Positions 9,395 through 18,023 of a DNA stretch of 64,000 nt are shown here, in pieces (within the stretch, counting starts at the first letter, position 1; the number at the start of each line of letters is the position of its first letter). The translations under genes and the position numbers were made by a program. The stretch comes from Acinetobacter portensis. GTDB taxonomy: Bacteria > Pseudomonadota > Gammaproteobacteria > Pseudomonadales > Moraxellaceae. Below the pieces are notes generated by a model. It did not search any database and had not been told where the DNA came from. It saw only the letters and a program-made list of their open reading frames with translations. The stretch covers positions 310,001 through 374,000 of the forward strand of contig NZ_CP096120.1 in assembly GCF_023158935.1 (NCBI RefSeq), in the 5' to 3' direction.

Positions 9395-11314
9395 ATGAGC
9401 AAAACTTTTGCTGATTTTCCTTTACATGAATCGTTACAACAGGGTTTACAAGCATTAGGCTTTACTACGCCTACACCTGTTCAAGAACAAGCGATTCCTG
9501 CTGCTTTAGAAGGTAAAGACCTTCTTGTATCAAGCCAAACTGGTTCTGGTAAAACTGCTGCGTTTCTTCTCCCTACATTAAACGCACTTACGTCTGAAGA
9601 TGCTTTGGTTCCTTTCAAGGACCGCATGAAAGCAGTAACTCAACCAAATATTTTGGTTCTTTGCCCAACACGTGAATTGGCTCAACAAGTTAGCCAAGAT
9701 GCGATTGCACTTGTACGTCACATGAAAGGTGTTCGTATTGCTGCAATTATGGGCGGTATGCCTTTTGGTAAACAAATCCAACAATTAAAAGGCGCGCAAG
9801 TTGTTGTTGCAACTCCAGGTCGTTTACTTGACTTGGTAAATCGTCGTCAAATTAAATTAGACAAAGTTGACGCGTTAATCGTTGATGAAGCTGACCGTAT
9901 GCTTGACCTAGGTTTCTCTGAAGACCTAGAAGCAATTAGTGATTTTGCTGCTAACCGCAAACAAACATTAATGTTCTCTGCAACTTTTGCTGGTCGTATT
10001 ATCAGCCTTGCAGAACGCATGATGAATGACCCACAACGTATTTCGATCGAAACTGGTCACTCTACAAACACTGACATCACTCAAACATTGCATTGGACTG
10101 ATGGCTTTGAACACAAGAAAAAATTACTTACGCATTGGTTAAGCGCTGAAGACGTTGATCAAGCTGTAGTATTTGCTTCTACTCAAGAAGATACAGATAT
10201 GCTAGCTGAAGAACTTGCTGAAGCAGGTTTATCAGTTGTAGCGCTTCACGGTGCTATGCCACAAACTGTACGTAACCGTCGTTTACGTAGCATTCGTGAA
10301 GGTCGTGCTAAGATTTTAGTTGCGACAGACGTTGCTGCTCGTGGTCTTGACGTACCAACAATTTCACACGTAATTAACTTTGGTCTTCCTATGAAGAACG
10401 AAGATTATGTACACCGTATTGGTCGTACAGGTCGTGCTGGTCGTACAGGTAAAGCAATTACACTTGCAACTTACCGTGAACGCGGCAAGATTCGTGCTTT
10501 GGAAGATTTCTTAGATGCTCGTCTAAACGTATCTGAAATTGAAGGTCTTGAGCCATCTCCACCTCCTGCACGCGGTAGCCGTGATGGCGGTGGTCGTGGT
10601 CGTGATGGCGGTGGTCGTGGTCGTGGTGGTTTCGGCGGTGGTCGTGGTCGTGATGGCGGTGGTCGTAGCCGTTTTGAAGGCGAAAGCAACTTCAAACGTC
10701 GTGAAGGCGGTGAAGATCGTCCACGTCGTAGCTACGATGACAAACCACGTGGCGAACGTCCTGCTTTTGGCGGTGAAGATCGTCCACGTCGTGATTTTGG
10801 TGATCGTCCAGCTCCACGTCGTGAAGGCGGTTTTGGTGATCGTCCACAACGTTCATTTGAAGATCGTCCACCACGTCGTGAAGGCGGTTTTGGTGATCGT
10901 CCACAGCGTTCATTTGAAGATCGTCCACCACGTCGCGAAGGTGGTTTCGGTGATCGCCCACGTCGTGAAGGTGGTTTTAATGACCGTCCTCGTTCAAATG
11001 ATGACAACCGTGGTAATCGTGTAGATTACAAACCTCGTGAAGGTGGTTTCGGTGATCGTCCAAAACGTGATTTTGGTGATCGTCCAGCTCCACGTCGTGA
11101 AGGCGGTTTCGGTGACCGTCCAAAACGTGATTTTGGTGATCGTCCAGCTCCACGTCGTGAAGGTGGTTTCGGTGACCGTCCACAACGTTCATTTGATGAT
11201 CGTCCAAAACGTACATTTGGTGGTGAAGACCGTCCACGTCGTAGTTTTGATGATAAACCACGTGGTGAGCGTACATTTGGTGAAGATCGTCCACGTCGTA
11301 AATTTAACGACTAA
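9395..11314 (+). CDS. DEAD-box ATP-dependent RNA helicase with RGG-like tail
   Basis: 639 residues from the ATG at 9395; an in-frame GTG at 9383 would add four. The helicase core is complete: Q motif (PTPVQEQAIP), Walker A SQTGSGKT near residue 47, PTRELAQQ, DEAD near 163, SAT, and the C-lobe HRIGRTGRAGRTG. It unwinds short RNA duplexes, probably in ribosome assembly or mRNA turnover; it is closest in my judgement to the RhlE/DeaD group, but the exact orthologue is unclear. From about residue 385 the protein is an Arg/Gly/Asp-rich low-complexity tail. This begins with RDGGGRGR runs and continues with six REGGFGDRP units plus one REGGFNDRP variant, probably an RNA-binding disordered region. 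Confidence 0.92.
   Translation: MSKTFADFPLHESLQQGLQALGFTTPTPVQEQAIPAALEGKDLLVSSQTGSGKTAAFLLPTLNALTSEDALVPFKDRMKAVTQPNILVLCPTRELAQQVSQDAIALVRHMKGVRIAAIMGGMPFGKQIQQLKGAQVVVATPGRLLDLVNRRQIKLDKVDALIVDEADRMLDLGFSEDLEAISDFAANRKQTLMFSATFAGRIISLAERMMNDPQRISIETGHSTNTDITQTLHWTDGFEHKKKLLTHWLSAEDVDQAVVFASTQEDTDMLAEELAEAGLSVVALHGAMPQTVRNRRLRSIREGRAKILVATDVAARGLDVPTISHVINFGLPMKNEDYVHRIGRTGRAGRTGKAITLATYRERGKIRALEDFLDARLNVSEIEGLEPSPPPARGSRDGGGRGRDGGGRGRGGFGGGRGRDGGGRSRFEGESNFKRREGGEDRPRRSYDDKPRGERPAFGGEDRPRRDFGDRPAPRREGGFGDRPQRSFEDRPPRREGGFGDRPQRSFEDRPPRREGGFGDRPRREGGFNDRPRSNDDNRGNRVDYKPREGGFGDRPKRDFGDRPAPRREGGFGDRPKRDFGDRPAPRREGGFGDRPQRSFDDRPKRTFGGEDRPRRSFDDKPRGERTFGEDRPRRKFND
10770..11300 (+). repeat. Tandem repeats encoding the helicase tail
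   Basis: Imperfect direct repeats of about 57-66 bases, each encoding PRREGGFGDRPxRxF(E/G)DRP. Several copies are nearly identical at the nucleotide level, for example those around 10813-10930 and 11041-11175. This suggests recent duplication or slippage and makes the copy number likely to vary between strains. Confidence 0.85.
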
Positions 11315-11326
11315 TACGAATTTAAG

Positions 11327-11358
11327 AAAAAAGCCGATGGTCATCCATCGGTTTTTTT
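11327..11358 (+). terminator. Terminator after the helicase
   Basis: AAAAAGCCGATGG, loop TCAT, CCATCGGTTTTTTT. Perfect stem and T-run, 13 bases after the stop codon. Confidence 0.92.
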
Positions 11359-11676
11359 GTTTAAATTTTGCATAACAATAATAATAATGTATAATTAATC
11401 ACATAATAATTCATTTTTGATAATAATGATTGGTAATAATTTGAAAACTGCAAACTATAAAGCTGTACAAGAGGTGCTTATGCCATATATCGGTTTAGCT
11501 CTAGTTCTCTGCAATGTGCTTTTTTTTCTATATACATACATCTCGTAAATTCAATTATTAAAAATAATACTTAGAAAAAATATAAACTAGATCTTAAAAC
11601 ATTCAGAGGTAACAATTTTATCTCTAATCATTTATATTATACGCGCTGAAAATACTTATTCGGGACAAGCTCGGCT
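11359..11676. other. AT-rich gap before the mla operon
   Basis: About 320 very AT-rich bases. The only coding candidate is the 22-codon ORF at 11480-11548. Promoter elements of the mla operon must lie here, but several TATA-like hexamers compete and I cannot choose one. Confidence 0.5.
11480..11548 (+). CDS. Candidate 22-residue hydrophobic small protein
   Basis: ATG at 11480 with AGAGGTG 4-10 bases upstream, and stop TAA at 11546-11548. The product MPYIGLALVLCNVLFFLYTY plus IS is one predicted transmembrane helix with almost no charge. I do not recognise it. It lies 130 bases before mlaF on the same strand. Its composition could come from the AT-rich context, so I rate it as a candidate only. 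Confidence 0.35.
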   Translation: MPYIGLALVLCNVLFFLYTYIS

Positions 11677-12495
11677 ATGAATAATCAAGAATCCCTAGAA
11701 GCTCATCCGCTTATTCAAGTTAAGAATTTGAGCTTTAAACGAGGGGAGCGTGTTATCTACGATAATATTGATATGAATATTCGTCGTGGCCAAATTACCG
11801 CAATTATGGGGCCTTCGGGTACGGGTAAAACAACATTATTACGCCTAATAGGTGGTCAGCTTACGCCAGATTCTGGTGAAATATTATTAGATAACAAGAA
11901 TATTGCAGATATGTCTCGTTCAGAGTTATTTGCTGCACGTGCTCGTATGGGTATGCTTTTCCAAAGTGGCGCGCTTTTTACAGATATGACGGTTTATGAA
12001 AATGTCGCTTTTCCAATACGTGCACATACAAAATTATCTGAGCATTTAATTGCTGAACTTGTTGCTTTAAAGCTTGAATCTGTAGGCTTAAGAGGCGCAG
12101 AGCAACTTATGCCATCTGAATTATCTGGTGGTATGAATAGACGTGTTGCTTTGGCGCGTGCAATTGCGCTTGATCCTGAATTAATCATGTACGATGAGCC
12201 ATTTGCAGGACAAGATCCAATTGTAATGGGTGTGCTTACTCGTTTAATTCGTTCACTACGTGAAGCTTTAGATTTAACAACAATTATTGTGTCGCATGAT
12301 GTTGCCGAAACTTTATCTATTGCAGATTACATTTATGTTGTAGCTGAAGGGAAGGTGCAGGGTGAGGGTACACCTGAGGAATTAAAAGTACATTCATCTC
12401 CTTTTGTTCAGCAATTTTTGACAGGTTCCATTGATGGTCCTGTCGATTATCAGTTTAGTCATCAAGCATATTTAAGCAATGAGGTTGGTTCATGA
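11677..12495 (+). CDS. mlaF: Mla phospholipid transporter ATP-binding protein
   Basis: 272 residues. This is the ABC ATPase of the MlaFEDB inner-membrane complex, which moves phospholipids between the inner membrane and the outer-membrane Mla machinery to keep the outer leaflet lipid-poor. Walker A is GPSGTGKTT near residue 47. The signature is [14 protein letters not shown]. Walker B is [10 protein letters not shown] with the Q/D loop AGQDP, and the switch His is in IIVSHD. It is the first gene of mlaFEDCB and overlaps mlaE by 4 bases. Confidence 0.96.
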   Translation: MNNQESLEAHPLIQVKNLSFKRGERVIYDNIDMNIRRGQITAIMGPSGTGKTTLLRLIGGQLTPDSGEILLDNKNIADMSRSELFAARARMGMLFQSGALFTDMTVYENVAFPIRAHTKLSEHLIAELVALKLESVGLRGAEQLMPSELSGGMNRRVALARAIALDPELIMYDEPFAGQDPIVMGVLTRLIRSLREALDLTTIIVSHDVAETLSIADYIYVVAEGKVQGEGTPEELKVHSSPFVQQFLTGSIDGPVDYQFSHQAYLSNEVGS

Positions 12496-13271
12496 ATGCT
12501 ATTGCCTTATTAGGTAGACGCGTTATTGAGCGTATTCGCGGAATTGGTGTTGCTACGCTTATGCTTTTACAGATTTTAACATCACTACCTACATGGCAAG
12601 GTGTCAAGCTTTTCATCTACCAAATGTACCGTGTTGGTGTGATGTCGTTGCTTATTATTGTTGTATCTGGCTTGTTTATTGGTGCTGTTTTAGGCTTGCA
12701 GATGTACAGCATTTTAGTGACTTTTGGTAGTGAGGCAATGCTGGGTACAGCAGTTGCTTTAACATTACTAAGAGAGCTTGCTCCTGTTGTTGCCGCTTTA
12801 TTATTTGCAGGTCGTGCAGGTTCTGCACTGACGGCTGAAATTGGCTTAATGAAAGCGACAGAACAACTCTCAAGTATGGAAATGATAGGTGTCGACCCAC
12901 TTAAACGTGTGATTTCACCGCGTTTATGGGCAGGTATCTTTAGTTTGCCAATGCTTTCTGTCATTTTTGCTGCCGTAGGTATTATGGGGGGTAAAATGGT
13001 AGGGGTAGATTTCTTAGGTGCGGATGAAGGTTCTTATTGGAGTGGCATGGAAAGTAGCGTGCAATTCTATAAAGATGTCTTTAATGGCACAATTATTAAA
13101 AGTTTTGTTTTTGCATTAATTTGTACTTGGATTGCGGTTTATCAAGGTTATGCCTGTGAGCCAACATCTGAAGGTATTGCAACTTCAACAACGCGCACAG
13201 TGGTGTATTCATCTCTTTGTGTTTTAGGTTTTGATTTCGTGTTGACTGCGGTCATGTTCGGAGGTGTTTAA
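12492..13271 (+). CDS. mlaE: Mla phospholipid transporter permease
   Basis: 259 residues, matching the MlaE/YrbE permease family. It is the multi-pass inner-membrane subunit that pairs with MlaF and anchors the MlaD hexamer. Hydrophobic helices run through the protein, with the typical [23 protein letters not shown] region and a long GxxxG-containing loop near residue 155. It starts inside the last codons of mlaF (ATGA overlap) and its stop overlaps the mlaD start by one base, indicating translational coupling. Confidence 0.96.
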   Translation: MNAIALLGRRVIERIRGIGVATLMLLQILTSLPTWQGVKLFIYQMYRVGVMSLLIIVVSGLFIGAVLGLQMYSILVTFGSEAMLGTAVALTLLRELAPVVAALLFAGRAGSALTAEIGLMKATEQLSSMEMIGVDPLKRVISPRLWAGIFSLPMLSVIFAAVGIMGGKMVGVDFLGADEGSYWSGMESSVQFYKDVFNGTIIKSFVFALICTWIAVYQGYACEPTSEGIATSTTRTVVYSSLCVLGFDFVLTAVMFGGV

Positions 13272-13951
13272 TGAAATCACGTACTAGTGAGCTGGCAGTC
13301 GGCATATTTGTAATTCTTTTTGGTATTGCATTATTTTTCTTAGCAATGCGCGTGAGTGGTTTAGTTGGAACAAATATTAGTGACAGCTATGAAATGTCTG
13401 CAACATTTGACAATGTAAACGGTATTAAACCACGTGCAAAAGTAGCGTTAAGCGGTGTTAAAGTGGGGCAGGTAGATGAAATTACTCTAGATCCTGTAAC
13501 ACGTTTAGCAACTGTTCATATGACTTTGGATGGTACTTTAACGTCATTTAATGCAAAGCAATTAGAACAAGTTCAAAGTGAAGCATTAGAAGAGTTACGT
13601 TATAGCTCAGACTATGAAGCTGCTTCTAAAGTAGAACAAAAAGAAATGGAAAAGCAACTTATTGCTAACATGAAATCCATCACAAATATTGATGAAGATG
13701 CTTATATTATGGTTGCAACCAACGGTCTTTTAGGTGAGAAATACCTGAAAATTGTACCAGGTGGTGGCTTGAGCTATTTAAAACGTGGTGATGAAATTTC
13801 TAACACTCAAAGCACAATGGAAATTGAAGATTTAATTTCTAAATTTGTAACGGGTGGAGCTGGTGAAAGTAAAGCTAAAGACAGTGGTGATGCAGGCGAG
13901 ACTCAAACCTCATCAGATACAGCCAGTGCTGAACCATCTTTTGTTGAATAA
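13271..13951 (+). CDS. mlaD: Mla MCE-domain lipid-binding protein
   Basis: 226 residues, longer than the 183 of E. coli MlaD. One N-terminal anchor helix (about residues 8-28) is followed by an MCE domain (about 38-168) that forms a periplasmic hexameric ring holding lipid. The MCE core is recognisable (ALSGVKVGQVDEITLDP before, and ATNGLLGEKYLKIVPGG after). Between them, residues about 91-138 form a charged, helical insertion not present in the E. coli protein. The C-terminal tail is Ser/Asp/Thr-rich and probably disordered. Confidence 0.95.
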   Translation: MKSRTSELAVGIFVILFGIALFFLAMRVSGLVGTNISDSYEMSATFDNVNGIKPRAKVALSGVKVGQVDEITLDPVTRLATVHMTLDGTLTSFNAKQLEQVQSEALEELRYSSDYEAASKVEQKEMEKQLIANMKSITNIDEDAYIMVATNGLLGEKYLKIVPGGGLSYLKRGDEISNTQSTMEIEDLISKFVTGGAGESKAKDSGDAGETQTSSDTASAEPSFVE

Positions 13952-13971
13952 ATAATTTTGGAATATAGAAA

Positions 13972-14601
13972 ATGAATATTTTATTAAAACAGACATTAAC
14001 CGCTAGCATTCTTTCTACAATGATTGCGAGCACAGCTTTTGCTGCTCCTGCTGAAGCACCTCCTGCATTTGTTAAAAAAGTAGCAGATGGTTTAATTGCA
14101 CGCTTAAAAGCGGATAGTTCTAAGTTGCAGTCAAATCCTGCTTTAGTAAAAACGATTGTTCGTCAAAACTTAGATCCGTATATCGACTCACAAGCATTTA
14201 CGCGTATTGTGATGGGAACTTATGCGACTAATCAATATAGCTCTGCCGCGCAGCGTGCTCAATTTGAAAAGAATTTTCGTGAAACTTTAATTGAAAATTA
14301 TGGCTCTGCTTTTGCTAAATTCTCAAATCAAACGTATACATTGCGTCCTTATAAAGCGACTAACAGCAAGAATCCTGTTGTGACAATTGACTTTAATAAT
14401 AAGGGTGAAAAAATTCCTGTATCTTTCCAGTTGGTTGATAAAGGGAATCAGTGGAAGGTACGTAATATCAATGTTTCTGGTATTGATTTGGGCTTACAGT
14501 TCCGTAATCAATTTGCTGCGACTGTAAAGCGTAATGGCGGTAATATCGACAAAGCAATTGCGAACTTTAAACCAGATGCTGAAGCTGCTGTAAATAAATA
14601 A
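13972..14601 (+). CDS. mlaC: Periplasmic phospholipid-binding protein MlaC
   Basis: 209 residues with a signal peptide ending near AFA-AP (residue 25). The Tol-Tol-Ttg2/MlaC fold is recognisable from DPYIDSQAFTRIVMGTYA, the FEKNFRETLIENYGSAFAKF helix and the late WKVRNINVSGIDLGLQFRNQF strand region. It ferries lipid between the MlaFEDB complex and the outer-membrane MlaA complex. It lies 20 bases after mlaD in the same operon. Confidence 0.95.
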   Translation: MNILLKQTLTASILSTMIASTAFAAPAEAPPAFVKKVADGLIARLKADSSKLQSNPALVKTIVRQNLDPYIDSQAFTRIVMGTYATNQYSSAAQRAQFEKNFRETLIENYGSAFAKFSNQTYTLRPYKATNSKNPVVTIDFNNKGEKIPVSFQLVDKGNQWKVRNINVSGIDLGLQFRNQFAATVKRNGGNIDKAIANFKPDAEAAVNK

Positions 14602-14614
14602 TAGTAGGTGATCA

Positions 14615-14905
14615 GTGATTGAATTTAAAAATCAGCAGTTGGTCGTTTCGGGTAAAATTGATTACGATAATGCTGAAGAATATTATCAGGAAGGATTGGC
14701 AATTCTTCAGACCAAAATTGAATTACCAGCAGTTGTAGATTTATCTCAACTTGAACATGGTAGTACTTTAGCTTTGGCTGTATTGGTGCGTTTGTTGCGT
14801 CAAACCCCCAATTCAAATGGGCTGAAGTTTAAGTCTGTGCCAGCTAAAATGATGAATATTATTCAAGCCTGTCATTTAGAAAGTGATTTGCAATTGCTAG
14901 ATTAA
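14615..14905 (+). CDS. mlaB: STAS-domain protein MlaB
   Basis: 96 residues, a single STAS domain. MlaB binds the MlaF ATPase in the cytoplasm and is needed for assembly and activity of the transporter. The STAS pattern shows DLSQLEHGSTLALAVLVRLLRQ near the middle, where the conserved Ser/Thr sits. The start is GTG at 14615 with GTAGGTGA just upstream. It is the last gene of mlaFEDCB and is followed by a strong terminator. Confidence 0.9.
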   Translation: MIEFKNQQLVVSGKIDYDNAEEYYQEGLAILQTKIELPAVVDLSQLEHGSTLALAVLVRLLRQTPNSNGLKFKSVPAKMMNIIQACHLESDLQLLD

Positions 14906-14920
14906 GCAAAGTTTAAATCT

Positions 14921-14946
14921 AAAAAAGCACCGAAAGGTGCTTTTTT
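14921..14946 (+). terminator. Terminator of the mla operon
   Basis: AAAAAAGCACC, loop GAAA, GGTGCTTTTTT: perfect stem with a stable tetraloop and a T-run, 15 bases after mlaB. Confidence 0.93.
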
Positions 14947-14974
14947 ATTGTTGGGTATATTTTTGCTTGTTTAC

Positions 14975-15005
14975 CTCTCCCTAACCCTCTCCTAGAAAGA
15001 GAGGG
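14975..15005. repeat. REP-like palindrome, CCCTCTC type
   Basis: CTCTCCCTAACCCTCTCC followed by AGAGAGGG forms a GC-rich snapback between convergent mlaB and corA. Sequences of this form recur in many Acinetobacter intergenic regions. That it is a dispersed repeat here is recognition, not a count. It may also help end corA transcription. Confidence 0.5.
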
Positions 15006-15017
15006 AAATTGAAATAC

Positions 15018-16031
15018 TCAAATCCATTTTTTCCAGCGGAAGTAAATCATTGGGCCAACAAAGAAGGCTAACAAAATTGCACTCACAACAATAAAACTTG
15101 TTGTGCCATGGGCAAAGGGTAAGACTTCTGTATTCATGCCATAAACACTTGCAACAAGCATAGGTGGAGCAAGCATACTTGGTAAAATAGAGAATCGACG
15201 AATCGTGTCATTCTGTTCAGTATTGATGAATCCAGATGTTGTATCAAGTAAGAATCGAACTTTTTGGAATAAGAAAGCATCGTGTTCTACAAGTGAACGA
15301 ACATCTTCACTTAACTCACGAATGTCAGCATCATAAATATGACTACCTAAAGCACGAGGACGAGCTAAAAAGGTGAGTACACGACGTAAATCGATTAAGC
15401 ATAGTTGCGCTTTTCCAAGCGTATCTTCTAACTGTGCAAGGCGTGTAATCATGTCATCTAAATCTAGCATCTGTTCACGATGACGGTTATTTAGAACTTC
15501 TGTTGAGTACTTTTCTAAGTCTTTGTGGATATCTTCCAAAATATCCGCAAGTTCATCGAGCTTTGCTTCTAATAAACCTAAAAGTACCCATGTTGGGTCT
15601 TTATAATCGATTTCGTAATCATTACGACGCGCTCGAGCACGGAAGGCACGAAAAGCCACGAGCTTTTCACCACGTAAGGTAAATAAGCGATCTTTATGTA
15701 AAATGAATGCAACGGTTTGAACAGTTGAAAGAATGCTTGAATTCTCTTCAGGTTCGCCATCAAGTTGGAAGTTTTTATTTTTCGTTAAAAAGTACGTACT
15801 AATATGTAAAATACCGTCATCATCACGGTAGAATCGAGCTGAAGATGAAATGTCTTCTAATGATTTTAAAGTGGGTAGGTTTTGGTCATAAGCATCTAAC
15901 ACCCATTGTTGTTCTTCTTGGGAAGGTGCAATAAGGTCAATCCAAACCAAATCTTGATGTAAATCGAAGCCACCATTGATGGTTGCATCTTCTAAACTAC
16001 CGCGCTCGGTAGAGTGAAAGGCTTCAAGCAT
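15018..16031 (-). CDS. corA: CorA family magnesium/divalent cation transporter
   Basis: 337 residues. CorA forms a pentameric inner-membrane channel for Mg2+ uptake. The signature GMN is present in VYGMNTEVLPF near the end of the first of two C-terminal helices; the second helix ends in IYFRWKKWI. The long N-terminal soluble domain and the stalk helix (around YSTEVLNNRHREQMLDLDDMITRL) fit the family. It is divergent from the LOG-family gene. Confidence 0.9.
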   Translation of the reverse strand: MLEAFHSTERGSLEDATINGGFDLHQDLVWIDLIAPSQEEQQWVLDAYDQNLPTLKSLEDISSSARFYRDDDGILHISTYFLTKNKNFQLDGEPEENSSILSTVQTVAFILHKDRLFTLRGEKLVAFRAFRARARRNDYEIDYKDPTWVLLGLLEAKLDELADILEDIHKDLEKYSTEVLNNRHREQMLDLDDMITRLAQLEDTLGKAQLCLIDLRRVLTFLARPRALGSHIYDADIRELSEDVRSLVEHDAFLFQKVRFLLDTTSGFINTEQNDTIRRFSILPSMLAPPMLVASVYGMNTEVLPFAHGTTSFIVVSAILLAFFVGPMIYFRWKKWI

Positions 16032-16183
16032 TCGTCTTTTCTCCTTTGCGCAGTATCCATATTTGTAATGCGTGTATTTTAGACAAGGTTTTAATGAAAA
16101 GCACGATCCATATCATTATTTTAGTTAAAAAAAGTACTTGAACGTAATAGTAGTGTATCTAAACACAATAACATGGTGAAAAA

Positions 16184-16783
16184 ATGACAAATTCTATTGC
16201 TGTATTTTGTGGCTCTGCATTTGGTACAGATGAAATCTTTAATCAAACTGCACAAGATGTTGGTCGAGCAATAGCAGAGCAAGGCAAAACATTGGTTTAC
16301 GGTGGCGGTAAATCTGGCTTAATGGGTGTTGTTGCAGATAGTGCTTTACAAGCCGGTGGGCGCGTTATTGGCGTGATTCCAGAAGTACTTGTAAATAAAG
16401 AGTTGGCGCATCCTCATTTAACCGAATTACATGTTGTAAAAGATATGCATGAGCGCAAGACAAAAATGTCTGAATTATCTGATGCATTTATTGCAATGCC
16501 AGGTGGTGTTGGAACGTTAGAAGAAATTTTTGAACAATGGACTTGGGCGCAATTGGGTATTCACTTAAAGCCTTGTGCATTTTTAAATGTAGATGGTTTC
16601 TATGATGAGTTAATTAAGTTTATTGAGGTAACAACCCAAAAGGGTTTCACGCATGAGCGATTTACCAATACTTTAATTTCGTCATCTTCTATTCAAGATG
16701 TTTTAAGTCAGTTCGAAAAATTTGTTGCACCTGAACCGAAATGGGGAATGGTTGAACGTTCAACAGTAGTGGAAAATACATGA
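16184..16783 (+). CDS. LOG family protein (TIGR00730 type nucleoside monophosphate hydrolase)
   Basis: 199 residues with a Rossmann-like fold. The two family motifs are clear: GGGKSGLMGVVADSAL near residue 40 and PGGVGTLEEIFEQWTW near 105 (the PGGxGTxxE motif that binds the nucleotide and carries catalysis). Members cleave the N-glycosidic bond of AMP or cytokinin nucleotides; the physiological role in bacteria is uncertain. The stop codon overlaps the start of the following Nudix gene (ATGA), so the two are translated together and may act on related damaged or signalling nucleotides. Confidence 0.85.
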   Translation: MTNSIAVFCGSAFGTDEIFNQTAQDVGRAIAEQGKTLVYGGGKSGLMGVVADSALQAGGRVIGVIPEVLVNKELAHPHLTELHVVKDMHERKTKMSELSDAFIAMPGGVGTLEEIFEQWTWAQLGIHLKPCAFLNVDGFYDELIKFIEVTTQKGFTHERFTNTLISSSSIQDVLSQFEKFVAPEPKWGMVERSTVVENT

Positions 16784-17184
16784 AATTAATAACAGTTGCT
16801 GCGGCAATTATCTTAAATAATCAGCAGCAACTTCTTGTGGTACGTAAGAAAAATACAGAATTTTTCATGCAAGTGGGTGGAAAGTTAGAACCAAATGAAT
16901 TACCTGAAGTGACAATGCTTCGTGAAATTCAGGAAGAAATTGGCTGTGAAGCTCGTATTGAAAAATTTATTGGTCGCTTTGAAACGCTTGCAGCAAATGA
17001 GCCTGATTATCAACTTGTAAGTTATGTATATTTTATTGAACTCAATGAACAGCCACATATTGATGCTGAAATTGCAGAAATGAAATGGATTGATTTAGAC
17101 GATGTAGATACGCGTTTAGCACCGTTAACTACGGAAGTCGCTATTCCTTGGGTGAAAAAGTATTTAGCAGAAGTTGTGGTTTAA
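16780..17184 (+). CDS. Nudix hydrolase
   Basis: 134 residues with one Nudix domain. The Nudix box reads GKLEPNE, seven residues, REIQEEIG (residues about 36-58), matching GX5EX7REXXEEXG with all metal-binding glutamates present. It hydrolyses a nucleoside diphosphate linked to some other moiety; the substrate cannot be read from the sequence. It is translationally coupled to the LOG-family gene upstream, and a terminator follows. Confidence 0.88.
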   Translation: MKLITVAAAIILNNQQQLLVVRKKNTEFFMQVGGKLEPNELPEVTMLREIQEEIGCEARIEKFIGRFETLAANEPDYQLVSYVYFIELNEQPHIDAEIAEMKWIDLDDVDTRLAPLTTEVAIPWVKKYLAEVVV

Positions 17185-17216
17185 TTCCCACTATTTAATA
17201 AATTTAGACACTTAAT

Positions 17217-17246
17217 AAAAAGGAAAGACATGTTCTTTCCTTTTTT
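17217..17246. terminator. Bidirectional terminator after the Nudix gene and comF
   Basis: AAAAGGAAAGA and TCTTTCCTTTTTT pair with a 5-base loop. It lies between the Nudix stop (17184) and the convergent comF 3' end (17256). Confidence 0.85.
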
Positions 17247-17255
17247 ATGATGTTT

Positions 17256-17485
17256 TTAATTGTCTGCGTAGGCGAGACAAGTTGCATAGATTTTTTGGCA
17301 ACCTAACTCTTCTAATTTAAGTTTCAATGCGTGAATTGAACTTCCTGTTGTCACAACATCATCCAAAATAAGTACACGACGATATTTGATTTTTGATAGT
17401 TCATTGATTTCAAATTGGGTATCAATATTTTCAAGGCGTTCTAAGCGGTTTAAGCCTTTTTGTGAATATTGATTTGAGCGTGATA
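17256..17485 (-). pseudogene. comF: comF, 3' fragment beyond the IS insertion
   Basis: This encodes the C-terminal 76 residues of a ComF-type phosphoribosyltransferase-fold protein, with the PRPP-loop motif VLILDDVVTTGSS intact. ComF is needed for DNA uptake in naturally competent bacteria, acting on incoming single strands in the cytoplasm. Joined to 18365-18764 the fragments give 630 bases, exactly 210 codons with the stop, and the junction reads PVWQPISRSNQYSQKG without a frame break. A 93-codon frame continuing back into the IS (to 17537) is probably not expressed as a useful protein. Confidence 0.85.
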
Positions 17486-17487
17486 TA
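17486..17487. repeat. TA target duplication, low-coordinate side
   Basis: IS630-family elements insert at TA and duplicate it. The second copy is at 18365-18366. Removing the element and one TA restores the comF frame. Confidence 0.8.
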
Positions 17488-17490
17488 TAG

Positions 17491-17955
17491 CTAAATACTA
17501 AATAAATCATTACAGTAATCTTTAAATAATTTATCAATATCTTTAACTCTAAACTTATTTCGAATCGCCTTGACTCGCGACCACATATTTTCTATTGGAT
17601 TTAAATCTGGACTATATCTAGGAAGCCACACAATGTAATGGCCCGCACAACGTACCAACTCCTGAAGTCTTTTCCCTTTGTGAAAGGTCGCATTGTCCAT
17701 AATCAAAACACTGCTTTCTTTCAACTTAGGTAATAAATCCTGTTCAATCCAACATTCAAATACTTCTGTGTTCACTGAACAATTAAACACACCAACTGTC
17801 AGCAATCTATTTTCAATGATTGCACCGATCACATTACTGCAATTCTTCAACTGCCAGTTAAATTTACCTTCAGCACGTGTTCCTTGAAGGCTATAACTAT
17901 GAGTTCTGGTACTTTCACTTTGAAAACCACTTTCATCTATGTAAATCAGAGGCAA
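17491..17955 (-). CDS. IS630 transposase, catalytic part (orfB)
   Basis: This 154-codon frame holds the DDE catalytic domain. The first Asp is in YIDESGF and the second in IMDNATFH. The Glu is in NPIENMW, with 34 residues between the second Asp and the Glu, the spacing typical of IS630. There is no good start of its own: the open frame continues upstream to about 18032, where it joins the orfA frame at an A7 run. It is best read as the second half of a fusion made by a -1 ribosomal frameshift. Confidence 0.82.
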   Translation of the reverse strand: MPLIYIDESGFQSESTRTHSYSLQGTRAEGKFNWQLKNCSNVIGAIIENRLLTVGVFNCSVNTEVFECWIEQDLLPKLKESSVLIMDNATFHKGKRLQELVRCAGHYIVWLPRYSPDLNPIENMWSRVKAIRNKFRVKDIDKLFKDYCNDLFSI

Positions 17956-18023
17956 TTTCCCTTCTAAACACTCTATGAGATTTTGAAATTGCTGACGTTG
18001 ATTTTGATCTGCTTTAGGATGCT

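Noticed and set aside
10471..11294. Several long antisense and alternate-frame ORFs across the helicase tail
   Set aside because: They are by-products of the repetitive CGT/GGT-rich codons of the real gene: their products are short-period repeats, they have no ribosome-binding sites, and both strands show them equally.
10770..11300. CRISPR-like array of repeats
   Set aside because: The repeats are in-frame coding units with no unique spacers and no cas genes nearby.
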